Positions 57,977 to 64,000 of a DNA stretch of 64,000 bases are shown here, piece after piece. The stretch's first letter is position 1, and the number at the start of each line of letters is the position of its first letter. The notes under the pieces were generated by a model. It ran no database searches, was not told the DNA's origin, and saw only the letters and a program-made list of their open reading frames with translations. Both the position numbers and the translations under genes were made by a program. The DNA is from Oscillatoria princeps RMCB-10. GTDB taxonomy: Bacteria; Cyanobacteriota; Cyanobacteriia; Cyanobacteriales; Oscillatoriaceae. The stretch spans positions 62,001-126,000 of the forward strand of contig JAHHHT010000001.1 of assembly GCA_019359235.1 (NCBI GenBank). Reading direction: 5' to 3'.

Positions 57977-58228
57977 ATGAGTGTGATGCCATTTGAGAAG
58001 TGCCCGGTTTGCAGCGGCGAGTTAGTTGAGAAAGAAGTAACTAAACTCTTGCGCGGGGGAATTCACACGGCTTCGCTGAGAGTTAGGGCTGAAGTCTGCC
58101 TCAATTGTGGGGAGCGCTTGTATTCTCAAGATACAGTTAGGCGATTTGCTGAAATCAGATCCAAGCTGGAGCGTGGGGAAACGGCTGAGTTTCAACCCTT
58201 GGGACAATCGTTTGAGGTGGTGGGATAG
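57977..58228 (+). CDS. YgiT/MqsA-type zinc-finger protein, 83 aa
   Basis: Two CxxC pairs, FEKCPVCSGELVEKEV and EVCLNCGERLYS, form the N-terminal zinc domain of MqsA/YgiT-type antitoxins, with SLRVRAEVC between. The C-terminal helix-turn-helix of full MqsA is absent, as in the short cyanobacterial forms. ATG 57977 has a strong GGAGG 6-8 bp upstream; an upstream in-frame start at 57956 lacks one. Its usual partner, a DUF4258 toxin, survives only as a fragment just upstream, so this antitoxin appears orphaned. Confidence 0.85.
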   Translation: MSVMPFEKCPVCSGELVEKEVTKLLRGGIHTASLRVRAEVCLNCGERLYSQDTVRRFAEIRSKLERGETAEFQPLGQSFEVVG

Positions 58229-58247
58229 GTAGGGGCGCTCTCCGCCA

Positions 58248-58602
58248 GTTCCACCGGCACCCGTGCCGGTGGGGGAGTGGTTGGTTCCTGTGTGACTTTT
58301 TTGCGGACGCCTTTGCTGCGCCAAGGGAGCTCGACTGATGTGAGCAAGGGAGCTCGAACGATGGGTGAAGAACCCCACCCCCCAACCCCCTCCCCGCTTG
58401 CGGGGAGGGGGAGTAAGAGGGGGTTTTCGCGCTCGTGCAAAAAGTTTCAATCATCCTGGTGCTTCCCCGTTTTTGGCACCGGCAGGTGAACCGGCGGGAG
58501 GCAATTCCTGCGGGCGTGCCGGCGCACACCGGCATGTTTTGGGAGCCGGTGCCAGCGTTTTGGCGCGGGGTTCGGTTTTTGGGACCGGCGAGACGCCTGT
58601 CC
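58248..58602. repeat. Modules T and M, copy C
   Basis: Carries T (58248-58360) and M (58363-58602) directly joined. At their junction is AGCTCGACTGATGTGAGCAAGGGAGCTCGAACGATGGG, split here by base 58345; the corresponding site in copy B has expanded into the 21-bp minisatellite. Confidence 0.85.
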
Positions 58603-58838
58603 TACATCTGCTGTACTCTCATCCCAAGTAGGGGCGAAGCATTTGCGGGAGGATCTTTACTGCCTAACCGATATTTAGCTTCGCAAATGCTAGCTGCTAA
58701 CGCAGTCGCTGCGCTAAGTTTAGGACACTGGGACAGGCGAGACGCCTCTCCTACGAGGTATAGACGTAGGGCAGGCGTTCCCTCCGTGCCCTCAAGGTCT
58801 AATGTAGGGTTGGGGCGAGAGCTGGAGTGCCGGTGTTC
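58603..58838. other. Short region downstream of the WD40 gene
   Basis: Contains another GGGACAGGCGAGACGCCT repeat (about 58730-58755) and nothing recognisable as a gene. No clear terminator for the minus-strand WD40 gene is seen. Confidence 0.5.
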
Positions 58839-61800
58839 CTACCGGCGCTTGGTGCCAATTCCGTCGCAGAGGTGCTTATCGCTCTCAGTCACATTGGGGT
58901 TGGTTTTCAGGTAGTCGCGCACATGATCACAACCGCGCACCATGAGATCGTCAACGTCGAAATTCCACAACGTCACTTTGTCCGAACCAACAGCTAGTGT
59001 TTTACCGTCAGGACTGAATCTCACTCTAGTGAACAAACCGATATTGAAAGTTTTGAGTAAAGTGCCATCACTAAGCCAGAGTTTCACAGTTTTATCCAAA
59101 CTGCCAGAAGCCAACAAACCACTACTGCTGAAACTCACGCTATTGACAAAACTGTTGTGTCCGCGCAGGATTTTATGCGAGTTATCCTTAAGGTTCCAGA
59201 GTCTCACTGTCTGATCGACGCTAGCAGAGGCTAAAATCTGGCCATCGGGACTAAAACTCACATCATTAACTGTAGCAGTATGTCCTTCGAGGGTTTTGAG
59301 TAAAGAACCATCAGCGTTCCAAAGTTTTACCGTCTTGTCACCACTGGCTGAAGCCAACAGTTTACCCTCTGGACTGAAACTCACTTTGCTAACATACTCC
59401 TGATGTCCATCAGTATCACTACCTGAAGTTAGTACATTTCCGTCAGGAGCGAACCATACCCTAATATCGAACCGGGAAATCTTGAGCAAAGTACCTTCGA
59501 GGTTCCAAAGCTGAACTTCGCCTTCATTGGCTAAGGCTAACGTCTTGCCATCAGGACTGAAACTGACGCTATGGGGGTTGCCCATACTGAAAGTACGATA
59601 ATTGCCCAACAGCGGTTTCACTAAAGTGCCGTCTAGTCTCCAAACTCTTACCATACTGTCTTCACTGGCTGATGCCAGCAGTTGTCCATCGGGGCTGAAA
59701 CTAACATTTACGACGCCATCGCTATGTCCATTTAATGTTTTTAGTTCTTTACCATCAATACTCCAGAGTTTTACAGTTTTATCTTCACTGGCAGAGGCAA
59801 GCATTTTGCCGTTAGGGCTGAAACTCACGTCCCAAACCAGATCCTTGTGTCCTTTGAGAGTTTTAAGCAGGCGACCATCGCGGCTCCAGAGCTTCACTAT
59901 ACCCAAATCGGGAACGCCGCTACTCGCAGCAATTATTTGACCGTCAGGACTTAATTCTGCTGTTGTATAAAAAATACGTCCCTTTTCAGAGGATTTGATT
60001 ATTCCTCGGATAACGGTTACATCAAAAGCATCCTTTCCTTGCCGATAAATCTTCAGGATAACTTTTGTCCCTGCCTCACCTCGAAGAAGATTCGTTGTTT
60101 CCTCCTCGCTCATACCTATAGTGGACTTGCCATCAATTGCCAAAATTTGGTCGCCCACTTTCAGACCCGCTTTCTTTGCTGGTGAGTTTTGAAATACCTC
60201 TTCAACAGTTAAAACCTTTGGCTCTTGTTTAAATTTTGTACTAAGACCAACTCCAGCATATTCGTCTGATGTTTGGGCTGTTCCTCCGAATTGAGCTAGG
60301 GGCTGTCCTGACAAATTCCAGAGTCGTAAGCCGGCTCTCCCGGCGGTTAAAATCGTCTGACCATCGGGGCTGAAACTCACATCGACGACTTCACCGTTAT
60401 CATGCTTCAAGGTTCTGAGTTCTTTGCCGTCTAAACTCCACAGTTTAACTGTTCCATCTAGACTAGCTGAGGCAATTGTCTGTCCATCAGGGCTGAAACT
60501 AACACGCCATACCGTATTACTATGCCATTTTAAGATTTGGGGTTCTTTGCTGCCAGCCCGATAAAGTGCTATCTCGTATCCGTTAGCAGCAGCTAGTGTT
60601 TTCCCGTTGGGACTGATACTGATACTCCAAACATTAGCTTTATGTGCCAAGCCTCCCACAAGAGTACCGTAAGTGCCATCGAGCCTCCATAACCTTACAG
60701 TTTGGTCCACACTGCTTGAGTAAATTATCTTACCGTCTGGGCTGAAAACGGCTCCTGTCACTGATTGGCGATGCCCTTGATGCTGAATAGACTGATTTGT
60801 CGCATCAATGGTTTTTAACAAGCGCCCATCGAGGCTCCATAGCTTCACAATCCTTTCACGAGACTGCTGATTTTTAAGCAGCTGGCGGGCTAGACCCACA
60901 ATTCCTTCCGGCTTATTCAATGCCCCAGGTTTTGAGGAAAACAAAGCCGCAAAAGCTTCTCCTTTAGCATCGAAGCCACCGATTGAAACAATAGTTTTTC
61001 CATCTGGACTGAAACTTACATCCTTAGTGCTTGTATGCGCTTCTATCGTTTTCATCAGAGTGCCATCGCGGCTGTAGAGTTTTATCTCTTTACCCAGGGC
61101 TAGAGCAATTGTCTTGCTATCTGGGCTGAAACTAAAGCTACTGGCACCAGAGGGAAGGGTTGTAGGTTTTAGGCTTTCACGGTTCCATAATTTGACAGTG
61201 CCATCGGTACTAGCTGAAGCAATAGTTTTGCCGTCTGGGCTGAAACTTACATCTTTTATGGAAGCATTAGCTCCTTCGAGAGTGTCGATTAAAGTGCCAT
61301 CACGGCTCCATAGCTTGACAGTTGCGTCACCAGTCGATGCAATCGTCTTGCCGTCAGGACTGAAATTTACGCTACCGCTAAAAAAACTAGCGTTATGTGC
61401 TTTAAGGGTTTTGATTTCTCTGCCATCAACGCTCCAAAGTTTTACCACGCCGTCAGGAGAACTCACCGAAGCAATCATCTGACCGTCTGGGCTAAAACTT
61501 ACGCTCTCGATCGGACTGCTGTGTTCTTGAAGAGTTTTGATTGCTCTGCCATCAAGGCTCCAAAGTTTGACCGTTTTATCGACACCTGCAGTGGCAATGG
61601 TCTGTCCGTCGGGACTAAAACTCACATCCTTGACACCATTGCTGTGTTGAAGCGTTCTTAGCAAGCGACCGTCGAGACTCCAGAGTTTTACCGTTTTGTC
61701 GGCACTGGCTGATGCAATTATTTTCCCATCGGGACTAAACCGTACACTTACTACATAATTCCTGTGTCCTTTAATGGTTTTCAGCAATTTGCCATCAATG

Positions 61801-64000
61801 CTCCAGAGCTGCACAGCATGGATGGAGTTGGCGGTATTCCAGGGATCGGCCTCATTCAGGCTGCTGGTAACTACACCCGCAGCCACCATCTTACCGTCAG
61901 GACTAAAGCTCACTTTATAAACGGTAGTATAAACGGTAGTGATGGAAGAGCTATCAAAATCAAAGGTCTTGAGCAGAGTCCCGTCGCGGCTCCAGAGTTT
62001 GATGCCTCCTCCGCCACTCGTGACAATCTTTTGGCCATCAGGACTAAAACTTACGGTATCGACAAATCCGCTGTGTCCTTCCAATCGGTTGCGCTCTCTC
62101 ACTCCATATACTGCCTGCTGCAAAGCGAGGACAACTCGATTTCGCGTATCGGGTTTTACCTCAACAGTTGCCTGCTGTATTTGTCGCCCAGCTTTTATCG
62201 CTTCTATCAGTGCCTCAAGCCGTTTATTGGAGTCAAAGAGATTGCCTGACAGCAGACTTGACGCTATCAGTTGAGCGTTCACCCGCTGCCTGTCTGCTTC
62301 TTGTCGCTGCTTGTCTACTTGTACGGTTTGAAACTCAGCCCGTTGCCACTGCCACACAGCCCCCGCAGCAAAAATGGAAACGGCCACCAAACCACCGGCA
62401 AGCCCTGCAATAGTCCGCCGGCGCTGGCGCTCGCGCTCTTTCTGTTCGCGCTCGCGCAACTCCAACCCCATCTCAATATAAACGCGCTCCGCCGGCGTTA
62501 TCTCGTCCAAACGCTGCTGCAACCAACCCTCCGCCTCCGCTAGGGGCGCACCGCGCAACAGCGCCCCCTCGTCACTGCCGGTGCTCTCCCACTGGCGCAT
62601 CGCCACCCGCAACCGCTCTTGCCAACTGCGAAACGCACGGTGTCCCCGCATCCAATTCTGCAACCGCCCCCACCCGCGAATCAGCGCCTCATGGACGATT
62701 TCCACCGTTTCTTCCCCAGTCGCCTCGTTGCGGTTTGTCACCACCAGACGAGCAGACGCCAACTGCGCCACCAAATCCCAGTTATCCTCGCCCACCTCAG
62801 CCTTCTTGGCCAACCGGCGCGTGTCTTCCGTTCCTTCCCCAGGTTGCACCAACTGAATAAATACCCGCTGCGCCCGCTTCCTGTCGCCCTCACCCAGCTT
62901 GCCATATTCCGCCTCGGCGAAATTGCCCAGAGACTCTTCCACCCCGCCGCTTTTCTCGTAAGCTTCCCCAGTCAGTTTTCCGCCGCTCTGTTTGGCCCAC
63001 AACTGAGTTAGGGTAAACTGCAGCAACGGCAGATAGCCCGGTCTTTCGGTAACATCATCCACGAGCCGTTGTGCCAGTCCCTCTTCCAGCTGCACCCCCC
63101 GCTTCTCGGCGGGGCGAGAGATGGCATTTTCTAGCTCATTTTCATTCATTGGGCCGAGATTTAAACCGGCATCCTGCAACGCATCCGCAAAAGGCCGGTA
63201 GGAGAGAGCGTACCCGTAAAAATCCGCCCGCAGAGTCAGGACCAGAGTGAACCCCGCCGCATCGTTAACCGCTTTCAGCAAACAATCCAAAAAAGGCTGG
63301 CGATCCGCTTCAGGAGTCAGGGTGTAGAGCTCTTCAAACTGATCCGCCACCAACAGCAGGCGTTTGTTGCCACCGGCATCCCGCACCATCCTTTCCACCA
63401 CTTCCTGCAAAGCCCCCGCTGTCTGCTTCAGCTGTGCGGCGAGCCGGTTAATTTCATCAGAAGTCCGCGCCGGCGGACTTTCCCCATCCCCCCGCAGCAG
63501 CGCTTCAGCCAAATTCTCGAAAGGACTATTTTGCGGGCGGAAGCCGGCAATGAGCCAATTTCCTTTCCGCCGCAAGCTAGGAATCAACCCCGCAAAAACC
63601 ACAGAAGACTTCCCGCAACCCGAAGCGCCAATCACCGCCACCAGTTGCTTTTGCCGCACAGCCGGTCCAAGTTTTTCCGTGAACCCCTCGCGCCCAAAGA
63701 AGAATTCGCTATCCTCCTCCCGGAAAGCGAATAGCCCCCGATAAGGACAGGGCGGAATCTCCGCCAACTCTGCCCAAAGAATCCCCCCCAACTCCACCCA
63801 ACTGGGCGGCAACACAGCCGGATTCTGAAAAATCGCCGGCAGCCAAGAAACACCCGGAATTTTATCCTCCAACCCCTCATCATGCAGGCGCTTCCGCGCT
63901 TCCCGCACAGCTATATATAAGGACTTGCCACCCGCAAACGCCTTGAGAAAATGCCTCAAAAACTGCTGAGCCACCCCATCGGGCACCGGCTCCCGCATCA
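58839..64000 (-). CDS. CHAT-nSTAND1-WD40 protein with PDZ insertion (5' end off window)
   Basis: The frame is open to the right edge, so the N-terminus is missing; 1719 residues are visible from an internal Met at 63998. The first ~60 (QQFLRHFLKAFAGGKSLYIAVREARKRL, SWLPAIFQNPA) look like the end of a CHAT domain. Then an nSTAND1 NTPase (CPYRGLFAFREEDSEFFFGRE, Walker A GASGCGKSS, FTLVLTLRADFYGYAL), a membrane helix (IAGLAGGLVAVSIFAAGAVW), a coiled coil, and 22 WD40 units marked by SFSPDG. A PDZ domain (EPKVLTVEEVFQNSPAKKAG, LKVGDQILAIDG) interrupts the WD40 array after unit 13. STAND proteins act as signal-induced oligomeric switches; the CHAT part would be a caspase-like effector. Signal and target are unknown. 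Confidence 0.9.
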   Translation of the reverse strand, partial: MREPVPDGVAQQFLRHFLKAFAGGKSLYIAVREARKRLHDEGLEDKIPGVSWLPAIFQNPAVLPPSWVELGGILWAELAEIPPCPYRGLFAFREEDSEFFFGREGFTEKLGPAVRQKQLVAVIGASGCGKSSVVFAGLIPSLRRKGNWLIAGFRPQNSPFENLAEALLRGDGESPPARTSDEINRLAAQLKQTAGALQEVVERMVRDAGGNKRLLLVADQFEELYTLTPEADRQPFLDCLLKAVNDAAGFTLVLTLRADFYGYALSYRPFADALQDAGLNLGPMNENELENAISRPAEKRGVQLEEGLAQRLVDDVTERPGYLPLLQFTLTQLWAKQSGGKLTGEAYEKSGGVEESLGNFAEAEYGKLGEGDRKRAQRVFIQLVQPGEGTEDTRRLAKKAEVGEDNWDLVAQLASARLVVTNRNEATGEETVEIVHEALIRGWGRLQNWMRGHRAFRSWQERLRVAMRQWESTGSDEGALLRGAPLAEAEGWLQQRLDEITPAERVYIEMGLELREREQKERERQRRRTIAGLAGGLVAVSIFAAGAVWQWQRAEFQTVQVDKQRQEADRQRVNAQLIASSLLSGNLFDSNKRLEALIEAIKAGRQIQQATVEVKPDTRNRVVLALQQAVYGVRERNRLEGHSGFVDTVSFSPDGQKIVTSGGGGIKLWSRDGTLLKTFDFDSSSITTVYTTVYKVSFSPDGKMVAAGVVTSSLNEADPWNTANSIHAVQLWSIDGKLLKTIKGHRNYVVSVRFSPDGKIIASASADKTVKLWSLDGRLLRTLQHSNGVKDVSFSPDGQTIATAGVDKTVKLWSLDGRAIKTLQEHSSPIESVSFSPDGQMIASVSSPDGVVKLWSVDGREIKTLKAHNASFFSGSVNFSPDGKTIASTGDATVKLWSRDGTLIDTLEGANASIKDVSFSPDGKTIASASTDGTVKLWNRESLKPTTLPSGASSFSFSPDSKTIALALGKEIKLYSRDGTLMKTIEAHTSTKDVSFSPDGKTIVSIGGFDAKGEAFAALFSSKPGALNKPEGIVGLARQLLKNQQSRERIVKLWSLDGRLLKTIDATNQSIQHQGHRQSVTGAVFSPDGKIIYSSSVDQTVRLWRLDGTYGTLVGGLAHKANVWSISISPNGKTLAAANGYEIALYRAGSKEPQILKWHSNTVWRVSFSPDGQTIASASLDGTVKLWSLDGKELRTLKHDNGEVVDVSFSPDGQTILTAGRAGLRLWNLSGQPLAQFGGTAQTSDEYAGVGLSTKFKQEPKVLTVEEVFQNSPAKKAGLKVGDQILAIDGKSTIGMSEEETTNLLRGEAGTKVILKIYRQGKDAFDVTVIRGIIKSSEKGRIFYTTAELSPDGQIIAASSGVPDLGIVKLWSRDGRLLKTLKGHKDLVWDVSFSPNGKMLASASEDKTVKLWSIDGKELKTLNGHSDGVVNVSFSPDGQLLASASEDSMVRVWRLDGTLVKPLLGNYRTFSMGNPHSVSFSPDGKTLALANEGEVQLWNLEGTLLKISRFDIRVWFAPDGNVLTSGSDTDGHQEYVSKVSFSPEGKLLASASGDKTVKLWNADGSLLKTLEGHTATVNDVSFSPDGQILASASVDQTVRLWNLKDNSHKILRGHNSFVNSVSFSSSGLLASGSLDKTVKLWLSDGTLLKTFNIGLFTRVRFSPDGKTLAVGSDKVTLWNFDVDDLMVRGCDHVRDYLKTNPNVTESDKHLCDGIGTKRR
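60005..60250 (-). other. PDZ domain inside the WD40 array
   Basis: Encodes KVLTVEEVFQNSPAKKAGLK, VGDQILAIDGKSTIGMSEEE and TKVILKIYRQGKDAFDVTVI, a circularly permuted bacterial PDZ of the DegP/Tsp type with the carboxylate-binding loop in the AKKAGLKVGD region. It sits between WD40 units 13 and 14, so it would project from between two propellers. Confidence 0.85.

Overview
The window reads as chromosomal DNA of a cyanobacterium, probably a filamentous one. The basis is a heme oxygenase of the HO1 type, FHA-type two-partner secretion exoproteins, CHAT and nSTAND/WD40 proteins, an SLH protein, many large hybrid histidine kinases, heptameric short tandem repeats (AAAATCC and AATGCCC types) between genes, dispersed GC-rich palindromes, and six copies of the HIP1 octamer GCGATCGC (5560, 19162, 19380, 34243, 34512, 55063; about one expected by chance). 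The genus is not determined; the palindrome families suggest the Oscillatoria/Microcoleus side (inference).

Layout. 1-12 kb is a minus-strand signalling block: a Ser/Thr kinase with TPRs cut by the left edge, then three response-regulator/histidine-kinase proteins; the kinase promoter region carries three CRP-type palindromes exactly 83 bp apart. 12.3-16.7 kb holds an orphan DevA-like ABC ATPase, a membrane-anchored protein with a low-complexity tail, an M15-like peptidase fused to helical repeats, and a HAD phosphatase. 16.7-19 kb is a small defence-like patch: a PD-(D/E)XK-like protein, and an AAA ATPase followed 2 bp later by a partner whose 3' end is replaced by a palindromic repeat. 19-24 kb holds cytidine deaminase, a possible structured leader RNA, and a four-gene set (NodU/SxtI carbamoyltransferase, SxtJ, DUF5989/SxtK, SGNH-like protein) that looks like one uncharacterised modification system. 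24-31 kb is CorC/CNNM, mfd, an SLH protein and a cupin.

31-44 kb is the most striking locus: all on the minus strand, an FHA-type exoprotein, a TPR-CHAT protease-like protein, a DUF928 protein, a CHASE2 adenylate cyclase and a second FHA-type exoprotein. Four have export signals or a periplasmic sensor, so the set looks like a surface/periplasmic system with a cAMP output. 44.5-50.5 kb is housekeeping: heme oxygenase, gyrB interrupted in its TOPRIM active site by a 551-residue intein that contains a homing-endonuclease-like domain and an XRE-like helix-turn-helix, and miaA. 51.3-55.7 kb is a CHASE4 hybrid kinase with two receivers and an HPt. rpmB follows, then about 2.5 kb (56.1-58.8 kb) of duplicated repeat modules, a 21-bp minisatellite and toxin-antitoxin remnants. 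The right edge cuts a very large CHAT-nSTAND1-WD40 protein with a PDZ domain between its beta-propeller repeats.

A theme through the window is invasion by small palindromic elements. At least five unrelated genes (a sensor kinase, mfd, an FHA protein, the CHAT gene, a hicB-like gene) carry such repeats inside the reading frame, and three copies of a ~140-bp MITE-like element lie between genes. No tRNA, rRNA, CRISPR array or intact transposase gene was found.
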